This document shows, one piece after another, positions 1-8,204 of a stretch of DNA of 24,646 nucleotides. This DNA comes from Dehalococcoidia bacterium (GTDB lineage Bacteria > Chloroflexota > Dehalococcoidia > UBA3495): assembly GCA_002730485.1 (NCBI GenBank), contig PCAH01000087.1, positions 1 to 24,646 of the forward strand, read 5' to 3'. The notes under the pieces are model-generated. The model saw nothing but the letters and a program-made list of their open reading frames with translations. It was not told the DNA's origin and did not search any database. Within the stretch, counting starts at the first letter, position 1; every line of letters begins with the position of its first letter. The translations under genes and the position numbers were made by a program.

Positions 1-38
1 GCTTTTTCGCCAGGTTATGTAATGCTATATTTGCGAGC

Positions 39-707
39 ATGTTAGAACGAGAATTGAATCAAAAACTCCTTTCTGATCGCAAGGAATTATTTTCCAGCCT
101 ACGGCGGAAGATCAAGTCGATTTCCGTCGTGAGGGCCATGGAGCGGGTGCCCCGTGAGGCGTTCGTTCCTGAGAATGAAAGATCCAAGTCTTATCTAAAC
201 ATGCCGTTGCCCATCGGTGAGGGCCAGACTATCTCCCAGCCGTATATCGTCGCACTGATAACAGAGGCTCTACATCTCCAGCCAGGCGACCGGGTGTTGG
301 AGGTCGGCGGCGGCTCTGGCTATCAGGCTGCCATCTTGGCAGAGATGGTGCCCAAAGGCAGCGTGGTGACCGTCGAGTTGATCCGCAGCTTGGCGCAACG
401 GTCACGCGAGACCCTCGATGAGTTGGGTTATAAGAACATCATCGTCGAAGATGCCACCGAAGAACTGGGTTGCGCCTGGCGGGGACCGTATGACGCCATA
501 GTCGTCTCGGCCGCAGCGCCCAGCCTGATTCCCTCGTTGGTCGACCAGCTTGCCGTCGGAGGCCGAATGGTGGTGCCAGTGGGCAGCCTGGACCGGCAAG
601 AACTGATTGGCGTCCTACGCACCAGTGAAGGCGTTTCCATTAAGACGCTGGGATCATGCCGCTTTGTTCCATTGATCGGCCATGAAGCCTTCCCTGCTTC
701 CTCTTAA
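39..707 (+). CDS. pcm: Protein-L-isoaspartate O-methyltransferase
   Basis: Cytosolic repair enzyme that methylates L-isoaspartyl residues in aged proteins using S-adenosylmethionine, allowing return to normal aspartate. The 222 residues match the usual PCMT length. The N-terminal half has the family pattern RVPREAFVP followed by ISQPYIVALITEAL. The SAM-binding motif I is VLEVGGGSGYQAA (about residues 86-98), followed by the acidic VEL strand, and the post-motif region GPYDAIVVSAAAP and GGRMVVPVG closes the Rossmann-like fold. The ATG at 39 is the first plausible start. The reading frame stays open to the window edge, so a more upstream start cannot be fully excluded. It is followed after 78 bases by a sirtuin gene on the same strand, so both may belong to one protein-maintenance unit. 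Confidence 0.93.
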   Translation: MLERELNQKLLSDRKELFSSLRRKIKSISVVRAMERVPREAFVPENERSKSYLNMPLPIGEGQTISQPYIVALITEALHLQPGDRVLEVGGGSGYQAAILAEMVPKGSVVTVELIRSLAQRSRETLDELGYKNIIVEDATEELGCAWRGPYDAIVVSAAAPSLIPSLVDQLAVGGRMVVPVGSLDRQELIGVLRTSEGVSIKTLGSCRFVPLIGHEAFPASS

Positions 708-785
708 GTACCTAGAGACGTTTACTAACGGGGTATTTGGCCTCTTCTCAGCATGATTTCGCGCCGTTAATATAGGCAACGAATC

Positions 786-1601
786 ATGATGAACCTCACC
801 CAAGAATTCTCCGAATCGTTGGACCAGGCTGCGGCGCTTATCCTGCGCTCGAAACACGTGGTTATCATGGCCGGAGCCGGACTTTCCGTTGAAAGCGGGA
901 TACCGCCATTTCGTGGGCCGGGCGGTCTCTGGACCAAGTACGGTGAGCCGACCAACCTTTCTTACCGCAAATTCCTACAAGACCCAGAAGGATGGTGGGA
1001 AGCGCGGTTTAGCAGCGAAGACCAACCAGGCGACCCAACCTACGAGATGAAAGTCGCGGTGGACCAGGCCCAACCCAACCCAGGCCACCACGCGATAGTC
1101 GAGATGGAACAGCAGGGGTTCTTGCAGTGTGTGGTGACCCAAAACGTGGATAACCTCCACCGTGTGGCTGGCAGTCAGAACATGTTGGAGATTCACGGCA
1201 ACCGCACATTCTTGCGGTGTATCGAGTGCGGAGACCGCCAACCCAGGGACGGTTACCACTTCGACAGTCTTCCGCCCAGATGCACAAACTGCAGCGGCAT
1301 CATCAAGATGGACACGGTGATGTTTGGCGAACCCATCCCAGAAGATGTGCTGTTGGCCTGTCGCCAGCAGGCTGAGAACTGCGATCTGATGCTGCTGGTG
1401 GGTACTTCCGGCACCGTCAATCCAGCGGCGCAACTCCCAATAATCGCCAAGGAACTGGGCGCCTCACTGATCGAGATAAACCCCGACGAGACGTCTCTAA
1501 CGTCCTGGTGTGATATCACCCTGAACGGGCCGTCCGGAGAGATACTCCCTCTGCTTCTAAAAAGGCTGCAAAATGGCGGGGCTGTCGAGCCTGGTAACTG
1601 A
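786..1601 (+). CDS. NAD-dependent protein deacylase (Sir2 family)
   Basis: Sirtuin that removes acyl groups from lysines, consuming NAD and releasing nicotinamide and O-acyl-ADP-ribose. Visible motifs: NAD-binding GAGLSVESGIPPFRG (from about residue 30), QNVDNLH (119-125) and the catalytic His in LEIHGN (H137). A zinc ribbon has C145/C148 and C166/C169, followed by GTSGTVNPAAQLP and IEINPDET, which bind the ribose and adenine. The 271 residues are typical of bacterial single-domain sirtuins. Two adjacent ATGs (786 and 789) follow an AGG-containing stretch at about 774; either could be used. All catalytic and zinc residues are present, so the gene looks functional. Which acyl group is preferred cannot be judged from sequence alone. 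Confidence 0.93.
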   Translation: MMNLTQEFSESLDQAAALILRSKHVVIMAGAGLSVESGIPPFRGPGGLWTKYGEPTNLSYRKFLQDPEGWWEARFSSEDQPGDPTYEMKVAVDQAQPNPGHHAIVEMEQQGFLQCVVTQNVDNLHRVAGSQNMLEIHGNRTFLRCIECGDRQPRDGYHFDSLPPRCTNCSGIIKMDTVMFGEPIPEDVLLACRQQAENCDLMLLVGTSGTVNPAAQLPIIAKELGASLIEINPDETSLTSWCDITLNGPSGEILPLLLKRLQNGGAVEPGN

Positions 1602-1611
1602 GCCAAAATGT

Positions 1612-1617
1612 TATAAT
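1612..1617 (+). promoter_or_regulatory. Possible -10 box upstream of mscS
   Basis: A perfect TATAAT lies 11 bases beyond the sirtuin stop codon and about 85 bases before the MscS start. No convincing -35 box sits at 16-18 bases upstream (the sequence there reads gcctgg), so this is only a candidate promoter separating mscS from the genes before it. Confidence 0.3.
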
Positions 1618-1702
1618 TCCGATGCTGTGACGCGGGATTTCCCCCTCTCATTTTTCAAGCCTGCACAGAACGGAATTCCCCCAGCTACTGGAGTCCAACT
1701 TG

Positions 1703-2965
1703 ATGGAACTGATACTGGCCCGCTTTGGATTGGGCGACCGCGTGTGGTTGGACCCGGCCACTGCTGGCGTTATCGTATTGATCTCCATCGTGGTGGCTTT
1801 CTTATTCCACAAGGTCATCATCCCCCTGACTCTGCGGCTGACCAATTGGACACCCACAGACCTAGATTCACGTCTGGTTAAGTCGCTCCGGTGGCCCCTA
1901 ACTCTGGGCATCCTGGCGTTGGGTGCCTACCTGGCCGTGACCATCTCCTTTGAACTGACCTCCTCAGAGCGAGACGGGGCCGACGACATCGCCCGCGGTC
2001 TGGGCGTGGTTGTCGGCATCATTGTGGTGGTTGGCCTGCTCTCCGCTGCAATCGACTGGTATCTGGCATCCCTGTCCACCCGCGCCAACCATGTGGTCGA
2101 CCTGCGCCTGTTCCCTCTGATCAGACGCGTAGGCGGTGTGGTCATCTACGGCATCGGTGCGCTGCTGGTCATGGACGTGATGGACATCAACATCAGTCCG
2201 TTGATCGCTGGTCTCGGGTTGGGTGGTCTGGCCGTAGCCCTGGCGATCCAGCCAACCCTGGCCAACCTGTTCGCCGGTACGTATGTGATGACCGAGGGTG
2301 TGATCGCCACCGGTGACTACATCGAACTGGAAAGCGGTATGGCCGGCTATGTGGTTGAGGTCGGCTGGCGCAGCACCCGCATCCGCACCTGGGGCAACAA
2401 CCTGGTAGTGGTGCCCAACGCGCGCTTTGCCGAGACCATCATCACCAACTACCAGCAACCGGTCCCAGCCGTGAACGTGTACGTCACCTGCGGCGTCAGC
2501 TACGACAGTGATCTGGACCATGTGGAGAAGATTTGCCGCGAGGTGATGGGCGATCTGGTCGAGAATGACCGCAACGCCGTCAGGTCCTACGGTTCCTGGT
2601 TCGCCTTTGACGCCTTTGGGGAGTCCAACGTGGACTTCTGGCTGTTCGTGCAAGCGCGTGATCGCATCGCCAGTTTCAACTTGCAGTCGGCGCTGATCAA
2701 GAACCTGCACCGTGAATTTCGGGTAGAGAACATTGTCATCAACTACCCGGTACGCACCCTGCAATTCCCGGATGGCTTCACTCCAGAGATGGCCGGTGTC
2801 ACCCAGACCTCGGCCGCCCCGCGCCCAGCCCCTGCCTCACGGCCCACCCGTCCCCGTCGGGAGTCCCACCTCTCCGAGGAAGAAGGGCCGGATATTGACG
2901 GCGTACCCCCCGGCGGCGGCGAAAGCTCCATGGGCACCCCCGACGGTCCAGACGGTCCGGGTTAG
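1703..2965 (+). CDS. MscS-family mechanosensitive ion channel
   Basis: Inner-membrane channel protein of about 420 residues that opens under membrane tension to release solutes on hypo-osmotic shock. Four hydrophobic segments are visible: near residues 12-35, about 55-80, 95-120 and 140-160. They are followed by the pore-lining helix pattern AGLGLGGLAVALAIQPTLAN, rich in Gly and Ala as in MscS TM3. The beta domain follows (GDYIELESGMAGYVVEVGWR and GNNLVVVPNARF), then the alpha/beta C-terminal domain. The last 60 residues are rich in Pro, Ser and Gly and look disordered, an addition beyond the core family. I prefer the ATG at 1703, nine bases after a GGAG, over the TTG one codon earlier. Confidence 0.9.
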   Translation: MELILARFGLGDRVWLDPATAGVIVLISIVVAFLFHKVIIPLTLRLTNWTPTDLDSRLVKSLRWPLTLGILALGAYLAVTISFELTSSERDGADDIARGLGVVVGIIVVVGLLSAAIDWYLASLSTRANHVVDLRLFPLIRRVGGVVIYGIGALLVMDVMDINISPLIAGLGLGGLAVALAIQPTLANLFAGTYVMTEGVIATGDYIELESGMAGYVVEVGWRSTRIRTWGNNLVVVPNARFAETIITNYQQPVPAVNVYVTCGVSYDSDLDHVEKICREVMGDLVENDRNAVRSYGSWFAFDAFGESNVDFWLFVQARDRIASFNLQSALIKNLHREFRVENIVINYPVRTLQFPDGFTPEMAGVTQTSAAPRPAPASRPTRPRRESHLSEEEGPDIDGVPPGGGESSMGTPDGPDGPG

Positions 2966-3073
2966 GCGGCACGGCCGCGTTTTGTACGTGCTTTAGTGAC
3001 ACTAGTGGCCTTACCAATGATTGGTACAGTGGTAATATTGCCCGTAGACTCAGTGTCTTAGGGTGATGTCGAT

Positions 3074-4187
3074 TTGGAACTAGACTTAATAGCGTTGGCA
3101 GTAGCGTTATTGGCAGCAGTTATGGGTGGGGGCGGTCTTGCAGGTTGGCTGCAAACGCGTCGTCAGTTCAATCGTCAAACCCAGCTTGATTATTTCGAAG
3201 TATGTAAAGAGCGCATTGCTTTGGCCGAGAAGCGTGGTGACGAAGAGGCGGCTAATCGGCATTTCGTAGAATACGATGTGGCGCTATCTGCCTGGCAAGG
3301 TCAGCAAAAACTCGAAGCTGTGGCCCCTCGAGAGGTAGATCCAGAGGGGCCGTCTTTGTCGGCGAATGAAATCTCTTTATTGCTAAACCTTTTAGCATCT
3401 ACGCAAGGACTTCCTCAAAGCACTGTGACTGCTGATGGACATTTCTTGAGAGGAAATGCGTTTTATGAAGTTGGGGATTTTGCTTCAGCAATCAACGAAT
3501 TTTCGGAGGCAATTCGGATTAATCCGAATTTTGCCTTTGCATATAATAACCGAGGAAACTCCAAAAGAAATTTAGGGGAATATGAATCAGCAATTTCTGA
3601 TTACGGCGAGATGGTACGTCTCGAACCAGATTTGTCGATGGGCTACTCCAAGAGAGGAAATATATATTTTCTTGAGAGAGTTTGGGCGCGCAATTGAAAA
3701 TTTCAATTAGGCTATTCAGATCAACCCTAGAGACGAATCAGCTTATGACGGCAGGGAAACGGCTAAAGACGGTTTGGGCGAAACTGAGGAAGCCATAAAA
3801 GATTATAGCGAATGCATTCGAATCAACCCTGAGAGTTCCAATGCTCACAATAATAGGGGATTGATTTATGGCAGGTTGGAAAAATTTGAAAGTGCCTTAG
3901 GTGACTTAGACGAAGCTATTCGATTATTTCCAGAGTATTCCGCAGCGTTTAACAACCGAGGTGTTACTCGGTATAACTCAGGCGATCTTGAGGGAGTGAT
4001 TAAGGACTATGGAAAGGCTATTTTGATTGATCCCGAAGATCCTGAAATCTATCATAACCGTGGTGTAGCGTATCGGAGTCTTGGAAATTCGGCGATGGCT
4101 GAGAATGATTTCAGTCGTGCGGCTAAGTTAGGATTGGATACAGAGAGGATCAGAGACGGCAAAAGCTATGAGTCAGAAACCGAATAG
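3074..4187 (+). pseudogene. Membrane-anchored TPR repeat protein, interrupted
   Basis: The first piece (3074-3697, TTG start) has an N-terminal hydrophobic helix (about residues 5-27), a linker region, then TPR repeats with the pattern AFAYNNRGNSKRNLGEYESA. It ends prematurely at TGA 3695. The same repeat continues in another frame from about 3672 (LREFGRAIENFN), meets TAG at 3708 where Gln is expected, and runs on through AIQINP and at least four more repeats to TAG 4185. The shift equals one extra base or two missing. Two missing bases would restore the exact 34-residue repeat period. TPRs bind protein partners; none is identifiable. The DNA is visibly AT-richer than its neighbours, suggesting separate origin. 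It could be a decayed gene or one with assembly errors. Confidence 0.75.
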
Positions 4188-4274
4188 AGTCTATTCCCAT
4201 AGGTTCCCCAGCTTGCCCGTGTCACGACCAGTCGCTATAATCTTCAAATGGCTTTTGGCCATGACCCACATTGT

Positions 4275-4351
4275 GGGCCTGTAGCTCAGGCGGCTAGAGC
4301 GCGGTCCTGATAAGACCGAGGTCGTTGGTTCGAGTCCATCCAGGCCCACCA
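4275..4351 (+). tRNA. tRNA-Ile (anticodon GAT), CCA encoded
   Basis: Cloverleaf read by hand: acceptor GGGCCTG (4275-4281) pairs fully with CAGGCCC (4341-4347). The D arm is GCTC/GAGC (4284-4287 with 4297-4300). The anticodon stem is CGGTC/GACCG (4302-4306 with 4314-4318), with loop CTGATAA and anticodon GAT at 4309-4311. The variable loop is AGGTC and the T loop is TTCGAGT. The discriminator A and CCA are encoded (4348-4351). The T stem GTTGG/CCATC has one T-T mismatch (4325 with 4339), which is unusual for a working tRNA. Confidence 0.92.
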
Positions 4352-4364
4352 TTACGTAAGATGG

Positions 4365-4396
4365 ATTGCCCCTGCCATTCATGGCTGGGGCAATTT
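4365..4396 (+). terminator. Hairpin after tRNA-Ile
   Basis: ATTGCCCC (4365-4372) pairs with GGGGCAAT (4387-4394). An inner GCC/GGC pairing follows one mismatch, with a six-base loop and a short TTTA tail. It lies 13 bases past the tRNA CCA end and is likely its intrinsic terminator. Confidence 0.55.
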
Positions 4397-4430
4397 AATA
4401 TCCAAGACCAGGGACGGCGTGTGAGGGAAG

Positions 4431-5550
4431 ATGGATTTGAAACTTATTGTCTTGTTACCTATGGGGTCGATTGCAGCATTGATTGCCGCCTGTGGTGGCG
4501 ATGACCCCACCCCCCGTGGCCCCAACTCCAACCTCCCTCTCCATCCAGGTGAAACCCACCGCCGTTCCGCCGACCATCTTTGTTCCCGGCTACTCAGTAT
4601 CCGGTGATGTGTTGGACAGCAGCACCAGCTTCCTTTTCGGCGGCACACTGACTCTGGAACCTTCGGGACAGACCGCCACCACCGACCATACGTTTGGCGA
4701 GTATGAGTTCACGGACGTAAAGGACGGCGAATATATCGTGACCGTGACTCCTACTTGTGTCGCCTACGGCTGCTACAAGCCAAAGGAGTTGATAGTTGAT
4801 GGCAGTGATGTTATCGAGTTTCATTTCGCGCCGTTTGTGGCCTCTTTGTTGAAGGGAGGACCTCCAGCGGCACGGAGCATCGATGCCACCAGCAGCCGTG
4901 TATTAGCATTGGATGAGATCGAGTTCGCAGGCACCAGCGTCCTGTTGATCGGCCCCAATGACATGGAACCTGGAGGTTCTGCTCGTCTCACGGTCGCCGG
5001 CCCGGCGTGCCTGCGGTGCGCTGATCTCCTAGAGGTTGTTACAGCCACAGACTGGTCGGTCAGCCCGCCTGTGGGTGCCAGTATCGATGCCGAAACCGGC
5101 ACGCTGAGCATCAGTGAAGCTGCGTCGGCGGGGACCACATACACCGTGACCGCTGACCTGGGTGCATTTGCGGTCACCAAAGAAATCAGCATCTACTCGG
5201 CAGAGGAAAACCCGTTGGTCGGAGTCTGGACTGAGCAGGAGACCGGTAATGTCGCCACCCTGTTGCTGACCTCCGGGGGCGAGTTCGCGGCGACCATCAA
5301 CCCCTACGGCAGCTACCAGGACTACTGGGGCGACTACACCTTCGATTCCAGCACGGGTGTGCTTGAACTGATAGCCCAGGGTTGGAACCAGGTGGCCCCC
5401 GGCGGAGACGGTATCGGCACATTTTCCATCGACGCCAACGGCCAGCTATCCCTCAGTGATATCTGTCTTGGCAAGTGGGATCAGCCCACCCAGCTACTGG
5501 TCGATAACTGCGAGCATAAATTCATCAAGCAGTCTTATTTTCGTAACTGA
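4431..5550 (+). pseudogene. Secreted lipoprotein with beta-sandwich domains, frameshifted
   Basis: The frame starting at ATG 4431 gives a classic lipoprotein signal peptide: MDLK, a hydrophobic run, then lipobox IAAC with the cysteine near residue 21, followed by GGDDPTP. This frame is lost at a run of six C (4510-4515). Removing one C joins it smoothly to the long open frame that ends at 5550, giving about 372 residues. The joined protein has a Pro/Thr-rich tether, a domain resembling carboxypeptidase-regulatory or Cna-B repeats (SGDVLDSSTSFLFGGTLTLE with TVTP), an Ig-like domain (TDWSVSPPVGASIDAETGTL) and a C-terminal region with LVGVWTEQE and WGDYTFDSSTGVLEL that resembles small lipocalin-like domains. 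It would sit on the outer face of the membrane. Its function is unknown. Confidence 0.7.
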
Positions 5551-5670
5551 TCCGCGTTTGAAAACTACCAGCGTTGTCCCGGTTGCACCTCGATATGGTG
5601 AGGTTTCGTATCGTTTGTTATCAGCCAACGGGCGTCATCTGATAGTCAGCAAGAGTTGAGAGGAGGGTCT

Positions 5671-7249
5671 ATGCGTCTTCACGATTTTCTTGATTTTCAC
5701 ACTCGGGAGCGTCCTAACTCGGGTTTTGCCGTTATGGGAGACCGAACGGTCACGTATAGCGAGGCCAGCAAGCGGATCAATCAACTGGCCAATGCCTTTG
5801 CCAGCGCCGGTCTCAAGAAGGGAGACCGGATCGCATTCCTTTCCAAAAAACAGCATCGAATACATGTACATGTACTATGCGGGCTCTAAGTCGGGCGTGG
5901 TCCCGGTGCCGCTGAACTACCGGCTGGCTTCGGGTGAGTGGGCCTACATCATCAACGACTCTCAGGCCAAGATGCTGGTTGCGTCTGCCGAGTACCTGGC
6001 AGGTGTGGATGGAGTGCGCGGCGAGCTTGAGACCGTGGACCAATTCGTTTCTGTGGGTGCGTCTGGCCAAGCAAATGGTGCCGGAGGATGGACCGATTTT
6101 GATACCTGGGTCAACACCCAATCGGAGTCGGCTCCATTGGAGGAGATCTTCGCTGGCGACGACATCTTCCAGAAGTATACCAGCGGCACAACCGGGCACC
6201 CTAAAAGAGTGCTGCTTACCCACGATAGTCTGACGGCTAACCTGGTCCAGTTCGCGCCGGACGCTCCAATGCCTGCGGAGCATCGGACTCTGGTTGCCGC
6301 TCCCCTTTATCACATCGCGGCAGCACTCAACGGTTTTTACGCCATGTACCATGGCGGATGCCTCATCATTCACGAGAATTTCGACCCCGCTGCAGTAGTT
6401 AAATCGCTAGATGAAGAAAAAATCAGTTGGGGTGTTTTGGTACCCGCGATGATCCAGGCTTGTTTGGTCGCAGTTCCAGGCGTCGAACAACGCAAGTTCT
6501 TCGACCTTGAACTCATCGCCTATGGAGGATCTCCCATCGCAGAGGAAACCCTCGCCAAAGGCATGGAAGTGTTCAACTGCGACTTCGTCCAAGTCTATGG
6601 TCAGACTGAGTTATCTCCGATTGCCACCGTGATGAGCGTAGCGGACCACCGCCGGGCACTGAACGGCAACAAGGAGTTGCTGCTCTCTGCGGGACGGGCA
6701 GCCCTGGGCACGGATTTGCAGATAGTGGACGAAGAAGATAATCCGGTCCCCGCCGGGACCATGGGGGAGATCTGCGTCCGGGGTCCTCAGATGATGAAGG
6801 GATATTGGAACCTGCCGGAGGCAACGGCAGAGGCGATGCGCGGCGGCTGGCTGCATACCGGCGATGCGGGGACCCTTGATGAAGAGGGTTATCTATTCGT
6901 CCAGGACCGGGTCTAGGACATGATCGTGTCCGGCGGCGAGAACATCTATCCCAAGGTGATCGAAGAAGTCCTGTTCAAGCACCCGGCCGTCGCCGACGCC
7001 GCGGTGATCGGGATTCCTGACCAGGAGTGGGGTGAGGCCGTAAAAGCGGTGGTCCAACTACATAAGGGCGCATCCGCCACCGAAAACGAACTCATCCAAC
7101 ATTGCCGCGGCCAGGTGGGAGGCTTTGAACTTCCAAAGTCCGTCGATTTCACCGACACTCTACCCAGAAACCCCTCCGGCAAAGTCCTCAAGCGAGAACT
7201 ACGCGAACCCTACCGGGAGGGCCAAGGCCGCCGAGTAGCCGGTTCGTAA
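5671..7249 (+). pseudogene. Acyl-CoA synthetase (AMP-forming), interrupted twice
   Basis: ANL-superfamily ligase that would activate a carboxylic acid with ATP and CoA. ATG 5671 follows a strong ribosome site (GAGAGGAGGG). The frame shifts at a run of six A (5845-5850). With five A the protein reads FLSKNSIEYMYMYYAGSKSG and continues. A TAG at 6914 replaces the expected Lys of the hinge motif [14 protein letters not shown]. Core motifs are intact: P-loop YTSGTTGHPKRV, YGQTELSP, GWLHTGDAG, and the C-terminal lysine motif [13 protein letters not shown]. Repaired, it would be about 525 residues, the normal family length. So this is either a recent pseudogene or a sequence with errors. The substrate cannot be assigned. 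Confidence 0.85.
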
Positions 7250-7299
7250 CTTGTTAGGGAGTGCTGCCTTCCTCATTTAATCCACTCGAAGTTATTGGC

Positions 7300-7328
7300 A
7301 AGCGGAGTCCCTATGAGACTCCGCTTTT
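7300..7328 (+). terminator. Intrinsic terminator after acyl-CoA synthetase gene
   Basis: A perfect 10-bp stem AAGCGGAGTC (7300-7309) / GACTCCGCTT (7317-7326) with a seven-base loop, followed by TTTT overlapping the stem end. It separates the synthetase gene from the hicBA operon. Confidence 0.7.
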
Positions 7329-7332
7329 CAAA

Positions 7333-7361
7333 TAGACGCAACTTGGATGAATTGGTAGAAT
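7333..7361 (+). promoter_or_regulatory. Candidate sigma-70-type promoter of hicBA
   Basis: TAGACG (four of six matches to TTGACA), a 17-base spacer and TAGAAT (five of six matches to TATAAT). Expected transcription start is near 7368, giving a leader of about 40 bases before hicB. It lies just after a terminator, as expected for an independent operon. Confidence 0.45.
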
Positions 7362-7407
7362 ATGTAGTAGGAAGTGCATCTACTTAAAAGAAGGACCTTC
7401 AGCATCT

Positions 7408-7941
7408 ATGTTTTTTAAGATTTCTGGGCAAGATTACGAAATAACCGAAGAGATGATCATTGAATGCGTGGAAGGAATGCCGCCAGAGTTACCAGATAGG
7501 CGACACAGGTATTTCGTTGACATCGATAACCGCAAATATCCCATCAAACAATTGCTAGCCAATGTCACTGGTCTTAGCCACGCAGCGTTCACGGCACAGT
7601 ACGCTCACAGTATCCTGAGCAGATTGGGATTCCGGGTAGAAGAGTTTAGACCCTCGCGCCCCAGAGTCCATCTTCGCACCATGACTATGCCGACCCCTGA
7701 TGTTGATGTTCTGAGTGAAACCCACAACGTCCTGCAGTTTGCGGTCACCATGGAGACCGACGAGGATGGCTTCTACGTGGCGAGTTGCCCCGCTTTGTCT
7801 GGATGCCACAGTCAAGGCCGAACCCGCGACGAGGCTTTGAATAACATAGCTCAGGCAATCAGAGGATACTTGGCCAGCATGCAGAAGCATGGCGAAACCT
7901 TACCCAACGAAAAATGGGAAGTCGTTGAGGTTGCCCTTTAG
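7408..7941 (+). CDS. hicB: HicB-type antitoxin with extra N-terminal domain
   Basis: The C-terminal part (about residues 108-177) is a HicB antitoxin domain: VTMETDEDGFYVASCPALSG, GCHSQGRTRDEALNNIAQAI and a closing NEKWEVVEVAL. This RNase-H-like fold normally blocks the HicA toxin. Unusually, residues 1-80 form a separate domain with the pattern RKYPIKQLLANVTGLS...FTAQYA and ILSRLGFRVEEF. It resembles the small head domains found at the N-terminus of some McrA/HNH-type restriction proteins (KRYPPKAV...RILRRLGF pattern, from memory). There is no ribbon-helix-helix or helix-turn-helix at the C-terminus, so this head may supply DNA binding for autoregulation (inference). The stop codon overlaps the GTG start of the toxin gene by one base, indicating translational coupling. 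Confidence 0.85.
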   Translation: MFFKISGQDYEITEEMIIECVEGMPPELPDRRHRYFVDIDNRKYPIKQLLANVTGLSHAAFTAQYAHSILSRLGFRVEEFRPSRPRVHLRTMTMPTPDVDVLSETHNVLQFAVTMETDEDGFYVASCPALSGCHSQGRTRDEALNNIAQAIRGYLASMQKHGETLPNEKWEVVEVAL

Positions 7942-8162
7942 TGGTCCGTCTTCCCATGGTTTCCGGAGATGAGCTAGTGCGAATCCTGGGTCGGGTTGGG
8001 TTTATATGGGATTACACGCAGGGCAGCCATATGATATTGCTAAATCCAGATGGATTACGCGTATCTGTGCCGAGGCACCGCGAGCTGGGAAGAGGCCTGC
8101 TCCGAGCCTTAATCAGGGATGCAGGGTTAACCAGGGAGGAATTCTGGGAGCTTTATAGGTAA
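7941..8162 (+). CDS. hicA: HicA-type mRNA interferase toxin
   Basis: Small (73-residue) double-stranded-RNA-binding-fold toxin that cleaves mRNA and is neutralised by the preceding HicB. Family hallmarks: the opening VSGDELVRILGRVGF, the catalytic histidine in QGSHMILLNP (H30), and the basic segment VSVPRHRELGRGLLRALIRDAGLTREEF. The GTG start at 7941 shares its first base with the last base of the hicB stop (TAGTG), the tight overlap expected in this antitoxin-first operon. Length and residues indicate a complete, probably active toxin. A second, weaker possibility is that it is kept only as a regulatory partner. Confidence 0.9.
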   Translation: MVRLPMVSGDELVRILGRVGFIWDYTQGSHMILLNPDGLRVSVPRHRELGRGLLRALIRDAGLTREEFWELYR

Positions 8163-8204
8163 TAGCCGAAGAGTTCGGACTTCCTCGACATATTCAAACC
8201 GCCC

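Noticed and set aside
1964..2764. Minus-strand open frame of 266 codons
   Set aside because: It is a shadow of the MscS gene; its His/Asp/Val-rich composition is typical of antisense frames.
4191..4382. Minus-strand open frame of 63 codons reading LDGLEPTTSVLSGPRS
   Set aside because: It is the reverse complement of the tRNA-Ile gene, a well-known source of false proteins.
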